In this document: piece by piece, positions 1 through 13,140 of the stretch
Layout of the letters: the number at the start of each line of letters is the position of its first letter
Numbering within the stretch: position 1 is the first letter of the stretch
DNA from: Armigeres subalbatus
Lineage: Eukaryota; Arthropoda; Insecta; Diptera; Culicidae
Length of the DNA: 64,000 nucleotides
Direction: 5' to 3'
NCBI RefSeq assembly: GCF_024139115.2
Contig: NW_026942550.1
Location: forward strand, 62,001 to 126,000
The notes under the pieces: generated by a model
What the model saw: only the letters and a program-made list of their open reading frames with translations
Databases searched by the model: none
Told to the model about the DNA's origin: nothing
Translations under genes and position numbers: made by a program

Positions 1-73
1 CTGTTTTCATATCGCGAAGCGCTATTCAGCGCACTACTTCCGAAGTTAGGTTTAACTTACGGATTGTGAGAAA

Positions 74-344
74 AATCCAACTTCGCTAGCACCCAATTTC
101 AGGTTTCAACTGGATTGAGTATACAAGAAAATTTAAACCGAGCGCTGCTAATGTTAATGACGACGACCGCGCGACCCACACCATCGCCGGGAATAAAATT
201 CCCGGTAGGGGTAGGGGCTCCGCCGGTGCCGAAGGTGGTACCAGGGTCTGCTCTCCGCGACATCTCGAACGAAATGGCTCGCGCGCGCGGAAGAGCTGCT
301 TTCTTGTAATCAATAAAGTTGAACCTGTAGCCACGCCCCTTTGG
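74..344 (+). repeat. Local repeat family, copy 1 (left flank of Jockey insertion)
   Basis: This stretch carries a block with a GC-rich GCGCGCGCGG segment, an AATAAA signal and the end ACGCCCCTTTGG. The same block recurs near 5150-5325 and 6720-6810, and an inverted relative follows each copy. The block stops exactly where the Jockey element begins. A 64-residue reading frame crosses it, but only its last part is shared between copies and no protein family is recognised, so I do not call it a gene. Bases 1-73 show nothing recognisable. Confidence 0.6.
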
Positions 345-674
345 TAGTAGTAGTAGTAAAATTCTTCTTTATTGTTTCATTTTCTGTTCTACAATTAATT
401 TTTACATGTACAGTGCTCGGCCCTCCAACTTCAATTTTAAATTTTTATGTTTACATTGTTATTTAAGTGTTAATATGATATGTCATGCCGGCCTTTAGGA
501 GGCGCTGAGGTGTTTTTTTAAATTTGATAACCTAACTACTATGTACACTAATATTTACAATAAGAAATTTGATAACCTAGATTGGAACTAGCGCCCTAAT
601 TGGAGCCTGATCCGAATGTAAGCAACGGACCCTAAACTTTTCTTTACACTCACCAAAGCGTTCATGTAAGGTTT

Positions 675-2260
675 TTATTCCGGCCAGACGGTGGACCTCG
701 GATGTTCTTGTCCTGGGAGGGTGTTGAGGATCATCCTCAGGAATTTGTTTTGGACCCGTTGAAGTTTGAGGTGGTGGGTTTTAGCGCAGCTCTCCCAGAC
801 CGGCATGCCATATTCGATCACAGGGAGGATGATTTGCTTGTAGACAGCAAGCTTATTTTTCAGGGACAATGACGACCGGCGGTTGATCAAAGGGTACAGT
901 AGTTTCAACAAGACGTTACACTTTGTCACCGTTTTGTCAACCTGTTGCCTGAAAATAAGCTTGCTGTCGAGGGTCAAGCCAAGGTAGCCGGCCTCGTTGG
1001 CCCATTCCACGGTCGTGCCATTGAGGATGATTTTACAGTCCCCAGGCGGAACAAGTTTAGGGGATTTGGAGTGCGGGAAAATGATGACCTGGGTCTTCGC
1101 CGCGTTGATACAGATCTTCCAGCTGGTGAGGTACTCTGTCAGGGCATCACTCTACCGTTGTAGACGATGGATGTGTCATCTGCGAACAGAGACAGAATGC
1201 CGCCTTCTGGAGGTTCTGGCATGTCGGAGGTGAACAGATTGAAAAGCAGGGGCCCGAGGATACTGCCCTGGGGAACGCCTGCGACGATGTTGTGCGCATT
1301 GGAACTCGCTCCGCTGATTGAGACCCGGAATGTCCTTGCCGACAGGTAATTGTTGATGATTTTCACCAGGTAGCTGGGAAGATTGTAGCGTTGTAGTTTG
1401 TACACCAGGCCATCATGCCATACATTGTCAAATGCCTTCTCGACATCGAGTAAGGCCATGGCGGATGTTTTCGAGACAAACTTGTTCCGTCTGAGGACGT
1501 TGGTAACTCGGGTCAGTTGGTGTACAGTTGACCGACCGCGTCGGAAACCAAACTGTTCCTCGAGCAAGATGTTGAGATTTTCGGCAGACTCAAGTAACCG
1601 ATGATGAATAGCTTTTTCGAATAGCTTGGATAACCCTGAGAGAAGGCTGATGGGTCGATAACTTTTGGGGAAGGAAGGATCCTTCCCAGGCTTCCGGATG
1701 GGGATGACTTTCGCTGACTTCCAGGACGATGGGAAGTAGCTAAGCCGGAGACACTGATTAAAGATCAGCGAGAGGTGCTCAAAGAACGGAGCACTCATGT
1801 GTTTGAGCTCGAGATTCAGGATGCTGTCGAAGCCTGGGGCCTTCATGTTCTTCGACGATTTGATATAGGCCGTCAATTCGTCAGCTGAGATCTCCAACTC
1901 CTCCGAGAAGTCGTTGGGAATCAAATGGATGTTGTTAGCATGCTCGTTGACGGCTGCTTCGTGTGGACTGACGATGTTCTGCCCAAGATTGTGTGAGCTG
2001 ACGAAGTGACGACCTATTTCAGCGACCTTCTCTGCAGGAGTTATCAAGCGATCCTTAGAGCCATTATTGTCTAGTGGGATCAAAGGTGGAATGGGCCGAG
2101 GCTTGGATTTTAGAATTTTGGTCATTTTCCAGAACGGCTTAGCATAATCTGGGAGAGTGCGGATCTTATTCGAGAAGTCGTTATTTTTGAGGTCCACCAT
2201 TCTGGCCTTGTGCCTTAAGCTCAGGCAGTCCAGTACGCTGAAACTGCCTGCGAGTGACAT
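675..2260 (-). pseudogene. Jockey ORF2, reverse transcriptase domain and thumb
   Basis: This is the polymerase part of ORF2, copying element RNA into the nicked target. Motifs in order are APGFDSI, WKSAKVIPIRKPGKDP, SYRPISLLSGLSKLFEK, EQFGFRRGRST, LLDVEKAFDNVWH, AGVPQGSILGPLLF and the active-site box SLFADDTSIV. The frame breaks just after this box (near 1140). It resumes through an unstarted stretch that includes GYLGLTLDSKL, then the thumb with IEYGMPVWESC and QRVQNKFLRMI. No RNase H domain is seen, consistent with the Jockey clade. Confidence 0.92.
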
Positions 2261-3166
2261 TCCGCAATCGAATCAAATCTTTGGTGAGTGTATCGATGTT
2301 TAAGGAGTTGCTTACCTGCCGAGCCGTCGGTACGTGTTGCTCTCGGGCCGCCGTGATCGCCTCCTCGATAGCGCACAGCTGGCGGTCGATACTTTCCGGC
2401 GTCTCCGGACGCACCTCGTAGTCGACGGTGTTATCGACGCACTGCTGGAAACGCTGCCAGTTCACTCGGTGGTAGTTCCGCCGTAACTGCTGGTGCCGAT
2501 TGACCGAGGAGCCCAGTTCCGCCACCACCGGATAGTGATCCGAACTGAGCTCCTGGTATACAACCGGCTGCGAGACGTGGTTTGTTACGTAGAGGTCGAG
2601 CGTTGCGTGGGCACCGGACCGACTCAGCCGAGTGGGGGAATCCGGGCTCAGGATCGTGTAGTGGCCTTCCTCCATGTCGTTGCTCCAGATGGTGCCGTTT
2701 CGATTGCCGCGACTGTTGCCCCAGGCTTGATGTTTGGCATTCAAGTCGCCGGCAATGATATACTGGCCTTGCCTCCGCGTCAGCTTGACGATGTCCCTCC
2801 GAAGGGCAGCCGATGATCCATCGCCGGCTTTGGCTTGCGTTGGACAGTACGCCGCGATGAGTGCGATTGTGCCGACCGAAGTGGTGATTTCGACACCGAT
2901 GGCCTCAATGACACTGAGCTGGAAACTTGGAAGCAGACGACAGTTGATGTTGTAGCGAAGAGCGATGGCCACACCACCTCCCTGGTCGGCCGGTCGAGTC
3001 GCACGATGCGGAAGTCCGGGATGTTGATGTTCACCTCCGGTTTTAGGTGCGTTTCGGTGATGAACGCCACGTCTATTTCCTTCTCCTCAAGGAAATCCTT
3101 CAGCTCGATTGTTTTGCTCTTTAGCGAGCAAGCGTTCCAGTTGACCAGGCCCACCCTAGCAGCCAT
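2181..3166 (-). pseudogene. Jockey ORF2, apurinic-type endonuclease domain
   Basis: This part of ORF2 nicks target DNA to prime reverse transcription. The start is ATG at 3166 (MAARVGLVNWNACSLKSK). Recognisable endonuclease motifs are NWNACSL, the catalytic-glutamate motif ITETHL, the GDLNAKHQAWGN block, LDLYVTNH and the SSDHYPVVAEL end. Near 2985 the frame shifts by a small deletion just before the expected GGGVAIAL segment. A second shift near 2230 separates it from the reverse transcriptase frame. It is broken and non-functional. Confidence 0.9.
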
Positions 3167-4407
3167 TTTCAATGATGAACATGCCAAGTGTGAAGACCTG
3201 GTCGAATCGGGTTTTGCAGCCGCGCAGTCGAGTGGCAAGCTGCGCGAAGATCGGCATCAGTTGCTCCGGAGTGTACAGCGGGGCAGATTCTTCCGGTGGG
3301 ACGGCTTCGTTCTCCGACTGCCGACGGAACCCAGGAGGAGGAAGCGGGGGCCATTCGCTGGTGGATGGTGCCGACGATGCTGGAGCTTGGACCGATGCAG
3401 CTGCCGCTGCCAGTCGCTTGTGCGGCTGTAGCGGTGGGAGTATTGGAATCACACGACGGGGAGCCGGGATAGCTGGAAAGTTCACCTCGTTGATTACAGG
3501 AACACGGTTCTTCTTCGGAATGGTCCTGGTGGAAGCCTTCTTCCGGATTTCCAGGAACTCGGCTCGCTTTGGGCAGCCCTTTGTGGTGGCCCGATGTTTG
3601 TCGCCACAGTTGGCGCATTTGGGATCGGCCACCTCCATTTTGTCGCACTCGTCAGTCGGATGGGGTTCGCCACACTTGTTGCAGCGCGGCTTCATGCGGC
3701 AGTTCCTGGTGCCGTGCCCGAAATTGAAGCAGTTGGTGCATTGCGTGACATCGCGGTGCACTGGCCGATATCGCTCCCAGTCAACGACGGTGTAATTTAT
3801 AACGCCAACCAGCTTCAGGTCCTTCCAGGTAGTGGAACCGTGCTCCAGATGGATCAGGTAAAGCTGGTCGCGATATTTCCTCGCCTTGTCGTGACGAGCG
3901 ATCTTGTGGACGGCTACTGGCTTCAGTCCGCAACTTTCAAGCTCTGCTTGGAGCTCTTCCTCCTTCATGTCGTGAAGTCCTCGCAGCAAGGCCTTGAGCG
4001 GTTTCGTGCCGGGGTGGTCATGAGTGTAGTACTCATACTTGTGGACCTCGAGGAACTCCACGACGGATTGATGATGGTCCCTGTTGGCCGGCATCACTTT
4101 CACGCCCTCGCTGCAGAGCCGAAAAGTACATTTCAGCCCCTTAGCGATCAGCTGGCGAATTTTGGTCGTAAATCCGGCGGATCGCCCTTCACAAACACGG
4201 GCGGGCACTTCTCCTTCCGCTCCGGTTGCACCTGCGGCAGCTGCGATTGCTGCTTCTTCCTCTTTTCGGCGGATTGCCGGCGTCATCAAGCGGCAACGGC
4301 GAGAACACGTTGCTCTGCAAAAGCTGCTTGGAGGGGTTACCCGCGCCTCCAAGAGCAGTGCGCTTAGGCACTTTTCCAGCGACCGAATCGGCCACCGAGT
4401 CTCCCAT
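3156..4407 (-). pseudogene. Jockey ORF1 (gag-like nucleic-acid-binding protein), frameshifted
   Basis: ORF1 of Jockey elements encodes an RNA-binding protein that packages the element's transcript. The chosen start (ATG at 4407) opens with MGDSVADSV. That frame is abandoned near 4270, where the glycine/alanine-rich stretch moves to another frame, so one small indel separates start and body. The body contains a conserved central region (around IRQLIAKGLKC) and three CCHC zinc knuckles: CTNCFNFGHGTRNC, CNKCGEPHPTDEC and CANCGDKHRATTKGC. A proline/alanine-rich tail follows. It ends at 3156, and the ORF2 start lies about 10 bases inside its end, a typical Jockey overlap. Confidence 0.88.
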
Positions 4408-4553
4408 GACGGGTCCGGGAGAAAATAACGCCAACGCGACAAGCGAAAACGTAAACAGCGAAAGAACGAGAAAAAAACACTTCGAAAAAAATGCGCGAGC
4501 AAAAAACACGTCCGTACGTGTTGCTGTCTCGAACTGGAATGACGCCCCTTTGG

Positions 4554-4935
4554 TGAGTGTGTGACGGTTACACAATGTTTGTAGTCATACCGGACAACAA
4601 ATAGGCGGGACTAATGAGCCAGCTTTATTGATTATAAGAAAACTGCTCTCCCGTGCGCGCGTGGCATTTCAGCACCTAAAAACTCATGGATGAGTTGAAT
4701 CATCGTATGTTTTCTGCATGTATGTAGAATCACTGTATGTATGTAGAATCACGAGCCCGCGTAAAACGGAGAAGCTGCAAAAATGTTTTCGCATGGATGA
4801 CTCGTGATTCTACTACCGACGGAAAACAATCTGCTATCACCAAGCAATTGAGTTTTACTTTGATCAAAATTCATCTCGCCTCAAGTTGTGACTTAAGAGC
4901 CACTTTCATTGATGGTAGCCAATCGTTAGTAAGGG
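4554..4935 (+). repeat. Local repeat family, right flank of Jockey insertion
   Basis: This begins with TGAGTGTGTGACGGTTACAC and an inverted relative of the GC-rich block (TTTATTGATTATAAGAAAAC). A distinct segment follows, containing TCTCGCCTCAAGTTGTGAC. The same succession recurs at 5330-5436 and 6600-6930. The pieces are arranged as outward- and inward-facing copies, so the family can fold back on itself. No coding content was recognised. Confidence 0.55.
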
Positions 4936-4940
4936 AAATT

Positions 4941-5128
4941 ACGGCTTTGGCAGGTTTTGTTCTATTATTGTCAGGGGGTTTTCTGTAACTAATTATGCTC
5001 AAATTTGGCCTAAACATTCTTTGCATATCAAAGAATATTGTGGCCAAATTTCATAAAATTTGGTCAACTAACCCCCCCCCCCTCCCACTCCCACACGAAT
5101 ATAATAGAACAAAACCTGCCAAAGCCGT
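4941..5128. mobile_element. 188-bp MITE with perfect 28-bp terminal inverted repeats
   Basis: The left end ACGGCTTTGGCAGGTTTTGT (4941 onward) is matched without error for 28 bases by the inverted right end at 5101-5128. The interior is short, non-coding and includes a run of 13 C. I could not find a convincing target duplication. ATT occurs on both sides but one base out of register. It is a non-autonomous DNA transposon of unknown superfamily inserted in the local repeat family. Confidence 0.85.
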
Positions 5129-5144
5129 CATTCCTCCTACATCA

Positions 5145-5436
5145 TACAAGAAAATTTTAACTGAGCGCTGCTAATGTTAATGACGACGACCGCGCGACCC
5201 ACACCATCGCCGGGAATAAAATTTACCGCGAACGGTAGGAGCTCTCGAACGAAATGGCTCGCGCGCGCGGAAGAGCTGCTTTCTTGTAATCAATAAAGTT
5301 GAACCTGTAGCCACGCCCCTTTGGGGGGTGTGTGACGGTTACACAATATTTGCAGTCATGCCGGACAACAAAGAGGCGGGACTAATGAGCCATCTTTATT
5401 GATTGTAAGAAAACTGCTCTCCCGCGCGCGCGTGGC
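5145..5436 (+). repeat. Local repeat family, copy 2 (uninterrupted junction)
   Basis: This copy runs from the GCGACCCACACCATCGCCGG block through AATAAAG and ACGCCCCTTTGG into TGTGTGACGGTTACACAATA without interruption. It therefore preserves the junction that the Jockey element splits at 333-344/4542. It ends in the inverted GC-rich block. Confidence 0.6.
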
Positions 5437-5497
5437 CCATTCCAGCTCGAGACAGCAGCACGTACGGACGTGTTTTTTGTTCGCGCATTTTGACGTT
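5437..5497 (+). mobile_element. 5'-end fragment of the same Jockey family
   Basis: CATTCCAGCTCGAGACAGCA and the following 40 bases match the inverted 5' terminus of the Jockey element at 4541-4480, then similarity stops. The fragment is on the opposite strand to the full-length copy. A surviving 5' end without a 3' end is unusual for a non-LTR element and suggests a later deletion or rearrangement. Confidence 0.65.
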
Positions 5498-6420
5498 AAC
5501 TACGTCTAAGGGGAAGCCTCGGATACAGGGTGCAAAATGAAAATTTACAAATTGGGGACCGTCACGAAATCATGCAAGATTTCAAACGGTAATGGCGACT
5601 TTATCTTTCGACGGATTTTCGAGATTTTGTTATTAATAGATTCGAAAACTTTCCACCAATTTGCTAATTGTATTAAAACTATTCATTATCAACGGCAAAC
5701 TATTGAAAATGTTATTTCTTTCCAAACCGGGTGAAAAATTCAAAAATAATCAATCCCGTTCATAAATCCCCAACACGGACATCAGATTGCAGTAAGGTAC
5801 GGGCCTTTTGATCCACTGCTTCGTTTTTCCTGTGTATAAAAAGCCCCGTGTTTCGCGTGCGCACGTCATTTTCATTCTGGATTTCATGGAAAGCGGACCA
5901 AGGCGTCCAGAGGCGGTCCTAGCGACAACGGCTGTGGTGGTGCGGATGAAAATTCTTCGTTCGATAGTGGTGGCGGTCGTGGCAACAGCAGTACATCTTT
6001 ACATCCGTGTTACAAGCAGCATTTTTGGATCTGGCAATTAACGGCGTGCGTAGAGCCGAATCATCAGATGGCTGTCGCGCAGTCCAGTAATTGTTGTTGG
6101 TGAGGCATATAATTGGGAATGAATCGGTTTTTTTCAGAACCACCATTATGTTTGGGAGGAAGGTTAAGTTGAAATAATTTGTCTATAGTGCAACCGCTAG
6201 GAACTAGAAAATTTTTCAGTGAAATATTCTAGCGTGATTCTGAGTTCAATTATATGATGTTTGTCTAGCACTTAACCACTCTTCTTGCTGTGGATTTAAT
6301 TTTGAACAATGATTCAGTGATTGATAAGTGATTGAGAAAGTTGATATAAGACGAACTTTTTTCATAGAAAAAAGCATAATTGTTTGGTATCGGTAGCGGA
6401 ATCATAGCATTACTGCCGGT
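5498..6420. other. Unassigned stretch, no supported gene
   Basis: Nothing recognisable as a protein or RNA gene is seen. Around 5835 there is a TATAAAA sequence with a TCATTC initiator-like motif about 35 bases downstream (5872), then an ATG at 5886 opening 51 codons with one hydrophobic segment (IVVAVVATAVHLYI). This looks promoter-like, but the short frame has no recognisable family, and an overlapping glycine/serine-rich frame is equally open. Confidence 0.3.
5835..5877 (+). promoter_or_regulatory. Possible TATA box and initiator
   Basis: TATAAAA at 5835-5841 precedes TCATTC at 5872-5877, close to the usual insect spacing between TATA and initiator. No gene that it could serve is supported, so this may be chance or the relic of a transposon or host promoter. 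Confidence 0.25.
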
Positions 6421-6930
6421 CCGAGCGCGCGTCAGAAGGAGAAGCTGCAAATATGTATTCGCATGAATGGAAATAAAACCTTTAACAAGTAGCAGGCTAC
6501 CTACTAGAATTATAATCTTGATGGGAAATTTCACTTGACTGTTACTGCTATCCACGCGAATAATTATCGGCAGCGTCTTTTTATAACGCGCGCTTGTGAT
6601 TCTGCTACCGATGGAAAACAATCTGCCATCACCAAGCAATTAAGTTTTACTTTGAACAAAATTCATCTCGTCTCAAGTTGTGACTTAAGAGCTACTTTCT
6701 CTGATGGTAACCAATCATTAGTTCGCGACATCTCGAACGAAATGGCTCGCGCGCGCGGAAGAGCTGCTTTCTTGTAATCAATAAAGTTAAACCTGTAGTC
6801 ACGCCCCTTTAGTAAGTGTGTGACGGGTACACAATATTTGCAGTCATACCGGACAACAAAGAGGCGGGACTAAAGGGCCATCTTTATTGATTATAAGAAA
6901 ACTGCTTTCCCCCGCGCGCGTGGCATTTAA
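6421..6930 (+). repeat. Local repeat family, copy 3
   Basis: This copy contains GAGAAGCTGCAAATATGTAT, the TGACTTAAGAGC segment, the GC-rich AATAAAG block and the inverted partner TTTATTGATTATAAGAAAAC. It also preserves the CACGCCCCTTTAGTAAGTG junction (near 6800). Shorter relatives of the first segment occur at 7410-7465 and 7640-7700. No coding content was recognised. Confidence 0.55.
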
Positions 6931-6977
6931 TTTGAAATATCGCGGAGAGCGGTCCCAGCATCGGTGGAGATGTCGCA

Positions 6978-7235
6978 AATTAATCGATTACTTCGATTAA
7001 TCAATTATTTGTTGTGATAATCGATTAATTTTTAAATCGATTACTTCCCAACGATTAATCGATTCAATAATCGACAAGATTCGAGACAACTATTAGATTT
7101 CGATTACTTCAATTATTCGATTCATCGTTATGATAATCGATTAATTTTGATTCGATTACTACTCAACGATGAATCGATTCAATAATCGTCAAGAATCGAG
7201 AGTAATCGATTAGTTACTAATCGATTAATCGAGAT
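6978..7235. repeat. Degenerate AATCGATTA-type tandem repeat
   Basis: The palindromic word ATCGAT and its variants recur many times in about 250 bases, giving an AT-rich, self-complementary stretch. The spacing is irregular and there is no coding potential. It lies between local repeat fragments. Confidence 0.7.
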
Positions 7236-7798
7236 TTTACGACCATCGGCGGAGTTGCTGAGCAAATTTTATTCCAAATACATATGGGATATTGGAAAAA
7301 TCGGTTCTTCTCAGGGCTTCCATTCTATACAAAGGAAGATTGAGGCGAGGCGAACTTTTTTCAAAGTGCAAATTAACCGCTTGGAGACGCCATAAAGTTG
7401 CCTGGCGTCCGTAGCAGAAGCGCGCGTCGGAGGGAGATGCTACAAATATGTATTCGCATGGATGGCTTCAGTGGCAGTCAAGTTTAATTCTTTCAAGATT
7501 CTTATTTGGTTTTGTTATTCCAGCCTATGGCGTGGGTCGTGTGGTCGTTAGTAATTCGAAATATGCATTATTGGGAATTAATCGATTCTTCTCATGGACA
7601 CCATTTAAAACGACAAAGTACGACATCGTAGCAGAATTACGTTGCCGTTCGTAGCAGAATAACGAGCGCGTATTGTAGAGAGCTGCTGTAAATATGTATT
7701 CTTGCACTGGCACTAGATTCTTCATCTCACCAAACTGTTTTACGTAGTTTACGTCGGGCGGTCGTGTCTTGTACACAACCCTTATGATTTTTTTGCTG
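7236..7798. other. Non-coding spacer with partial local repeats
   Basis: This holds two short copies of the segment related to GCTGCAAATATGTATTCGCA (near 7440 and 7690). Open frames of 68-83 codons on both strands overlap each other and show no family. Nothing else is seen. Confidence 0.4.
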
Positions 7799-8540
7799 TA
7801 AGGTACACTGGGGGAAGTGGAAAAGGAAATATCGATAGTGCATGTTTGAATTGGTGTAAAACCAGTTTGAATGATCTAAATGAATTCAATCAAAATGGGC
7901 TATCAAAAACCCAGATTAATCCACCTAGCGGTGATGGTGCCTTTCTCGTTCGTTCAAAAGGTTTGGAAAAATCTCAAATAACACCAATATGTGGATTGGT
8001 CTTATTTTTCATATTTGTTTATATGCATAAAAAAAATTCTCGCCAAACGCAATTTGTTGCAAACAAATCGGATGAGCATAAGAGCAAAAAATGGCATTTT
8101 ATTTAGTAGTTTTAAAATTAGTATTTTCGCCATAAATTTTGACCCAATTGTACGATCCGGCCAAGTTTCTATAGGAAACAATGGGACAAGATTCTGCGTC
8201 GAATGCAATCTGTTTCAAAAGACCTGAGAAGCACACATATTGCACATCAATCACAGTAACTTATATATGACCGGATTCAGTCACAATATGGTTACTGCAA
8301 CCAGATTTGTTGAACTTGTGTTGCTTGGGGAATAGATGAAGTCTAAATGCTAACTTTTTTGAACTCTTTTTCACAATAAATAGTAATTTGACCATAACAT
8401 CTAAGCCCATAGTCCGATCTGGCCAATTTTCAATAAGAAAATATGAGACATTCTGCGTCGAATGCAATGCGAGCAAATCGGTTGAGGAAAAGTGCCTGAA
8501 AATGAGGGAAAATTTTTTGTATCGATTTTTTCATAAAAAA

Positions 8541-9089
8541 CCCTGATTAATCCACCTAGCGGTAATGGTGCCTTTCTCGTGCATTATAAAAATAGTATTT
8601 TGGCCATTACTTTTGAGCCCATAGTCCGATATGCCCAATTTTCAATAGGAAGCAATGGTAGAGTACCTTGCGTCGAATGCAATTTGTTGCGAGTAAATCG
8701 ACTAAGGATATGTGCCTGAAAAATGAGTGACATTTTTTTACTCAATTTTTCTTTAAAAAAGTGGTATTTTGGCCATAACTTCCGAGCCCATAGTCCGATC
8801 TGACCAATTTTCAATAGGAAACAATGGCAGAGTATCCTGCGTCGAATGCCACTTGTTGCGAGTAAATCGGTTAAAGATAAGTGCATGAAAAATGAGTGAC
8901 ATTTTTTTCTGTAATAAATGTGATATTTTGGCCATAGCTTCCGAGCCCATAGTCCGATCTGACCAATTTTCAATAGGAAATAATGGCAGAGTGTCCTGCG
9001 TCGAATGCAACTTGTTGCGAGTAAATCGGTTAAGGATAAGTACCTGAAAAATGAGTGACATTTTTTTTGGGTGGGTGCGCACAGACGAA

Positions 9090-9121
<32 letters not shown>

Positions 9122-9258
9122 TACACACAGACATCACCTCAATTCGTCGAGCTGAGTCGATCGGTATAAAACACTATGGGTCCCCGGGTCTTCTATACAA
9201 AGTTTGTTTTGGAGCGATCATATAGCCTTTACCGTATACTTAGTATACGAGAAAGGCA
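8541..9258 (+). repeat. ~167-bp repeat array, copy A left, with (CA)n and conserved termini
   Basis: A terminal module starts with ATTAATCCACCTAGCGG and GTGCCTTTCTCG at 8541. It is followed by about three monomers that each contain GGCCATAACTTC, CCATAGTCCGATCTGACC, AATAGGAAACAATGG and GAATGCAACTTGTTGCGAGT. Then come a (CA)n tract (about 9079-9129) and the other terminus, ending in ACTTAGTATACGAGAAAGGC. Open frames run through the monomers on both strands because of the repeat, not because they are genes. The same module order recurs at six other places in the window. Confidence 0.85.
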
Positions 9259-9261
9259 AAA

Positions 9262-11346
<2,085 letters not shown>

Positions 11347-12374
11347 AAACAGTCAATTTTGCACCAACTGTGCGGTAATTCATATCATTTTGGTCGCTTG
11401 AAATTTATGGAAATAGATTTAAAAATTATGAGTTGCTTTTCCACTTACTCCAGTGGGGTAAGTGGAAAACCCATGTTACCTTGATCTTCAATTGTGATGA
11501 GTAGTTACATATAACTAAAATCAAAACGATAATTGCTCTGAGTATCTTTTGTTGAATAATTTCTTTGGGTTAACGGAATAGGTCCCCAAGGAATTCTCGC
11601 AATAGCTAGTGGAGGAAGGTTTTGCCTTCTCGAATACTAAGTGTACGTAAAATCTATATGTTCGTCTCAAAGTTGAACTTTTTATAGGAAAAATGGGACT
11701 TACAGGTTTATATAGTTTAACGAATTGAGATGATGTCTGTGTGTGCGTGTTAGTATGTATGTGTGTTCGCAAAACACGTACAAAATTATCACCTTTTTTA
11801 AGGTACTTTCTTTCTCATACATGTAAAACAAGTTAAAGGCATCAATACCGAATAGGTGGATTAATCGGGCGTTTTCTTATGTATATTAGTCCAATCACCA
11901 CTGAAATCACAATGATAACAAAGAAAGAACATATTAAGATTCACAGCTATCGAAATAAACCATGGAGGGAAGGAAACATTTGCGTGATCAGTGTTTGATA
12001 CCAGGGGTAAGTGTAAAATCTTTAAATTATTTGTTTTCATGGTACAAACCACTACAAATTGAATGTGATTAGTTTAATTGTATTAAAATGGTCACCTGTG
12101 ACATAAATTCACTGAAAAAAGGGACAATGTGTGCAAATGAGAATTGATTTTATGAATGCAAAAATTAACTTTTCTCGAAACCTCAAATGACAGCTCCAGC
12201 GTTAACTGTGTTAGTGTATGTATAACACAATTTTTAACATAGTATTAGTGTGAGCATCAAAGTATATTATCGCACAATGTTATGGTGTTGTAAAAACTAT
12301 AAAATATGTACAATTCCAATTTTTCTAGTCGATTTTTACACTTACCCCCTTTTTCCACTTCCCCCAGTGTACCT
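11347..12374. other. Right portion of the TA-flanked element, with an old repeat-module relic
   Basis: This is non-coding. At 11620-11895 lies a diverged relative of the repeat-array termini (GCCTTCTCGAATACTAAGTG at one end, TAGGTGGATTAATCGGG at the other), so an ancient copy of the same module sits here. The CACTT..CCAGTG words near 11435-11475 echo the terminal repeats. Copy B is 41385-42393. Confidence 0.6.
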
Positions 12375-12429
12375 TAAATGAAAATAATCGTAGCTCTTAA
12401 AATATATATAAAATGGATAACTCCATAAA

Positions 12430-12990
12430 CTTCTTGGAAGGAGGCTTCCGAGCCTCTTGAAAGGAGGCGTCCGAGCTTTTTGAAAGCAGGCTTCCGAGCC
12501 TTTAGAAAGGAGGCTTCCGAGCCTTTTGAAAGGAGGCTTCCGAGCCTTTTGAAAGGAGGCTTCCGAGCCTTTTGAAAGGAGGCTTCCGAGCCTTTCGAGA
12601 GGGCTTCGAGGCTCTTGAAAGAGGTCGTCCTAGCCTTCTGAAAAGCGCTTTCCGAGCATTTTAAATTAAGGAGAAAAGAAAAAAAGGTAAAAGAAGAAAA
12701 CTTAAAAAAAGATTTCCGGGCCTCTAGAAAGGAGGATTCCAACCCTCTTTAGAGTAGGCTTCCGAGCCTTTTAGAATGAGGCTGTCGAGCCTGTTCAAAA
12801 ATCCCTTCCGAGCCCCTTGAAAAGATCCGAGGCTTTTAAAAGAAGCAGAACAGAAAGGAAATTTCAAGAAAAACAGCTTGGCTTCCGAGCCTCGAAGTTT
12901 TCGAACCTCTTGAAATGATGCTTCCGGGTCACTTGAAAGGAGGCTTCCGAGCTGCTTGGAAGGAGGCTTTCGAAAAGCGTAGAAGGATGC
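12430..12990. repeat. 23-bp minisatellite GGAGGCTTCCGAGCCTTTTG, copy A
   Basis: The unit GGAGGCTTCCGAGCCTTTTG plus AAA (23 bases) is repeated regularly at about 12450-12600 and in degenerate form to about 12990. Since 23 is not a multiple of three, translation cycles through three frames and yields a 23-residue protein repeat (KARKPPFKRLGS and so on) in minus-strand frames. That is an artefact of the repeat. Copy B (42450-43090) has the more regular run. Confidence 0.85.
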
Positions 12991-13140
12991 TTCCAATTCA
13001 CTTGCAACAAAGCAACTAAGCTTTTCGGGAAAAACTCTTCATGTCTTTCAAATAGAGGCTTTCGAATCTGTAGACTCTAGATTTTAGTTAAAAATCATAT
13101 TCTTAACATATTATTAAACATTATGTTTTGACCCGGAAGA

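Larger units (their letters stand above)
345..4541 (-). mobile_element. Full-length, decayed Jockey-clade non-LTR retrotransposon
   Basis: The element reads on the minus strand from 4541 (start CATTCCAGTTCGAGACAG) to 345. The 3' end shows AATAAA followed by a short (TAC)n tail seen on the plus strand as repeated TAG at 345-356. It holds ORF1 with three zinc knuckles and ORF2 with endonuclease and reverse transcriptase, in the order and overlap usual for Jockey elements. ACGCCCCTTTGG is present on both sides (333-344 and 4542-4553), a 12-bp target duplication. The uninterrupted site is visible in the paralogous repeats near 5310 and 6800. Several frameshifts show it is no longer autonomous. 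Confidence 0.93.

Noticed and set aside
74..6930. LTR retrotransposon built from the repeated AATAAA-containing blocks
   Set aside because: The blocks are in mixed orientation, with no primer-binding site, polypurine tract or gag/pol between them.
12374..12742. Minus-strand frame with repeated KPPFKRLGSLLSKGSEASFQ peptide
   Set aside because: The 23-bp minisatellite produces this in every frame; it is not a gene.
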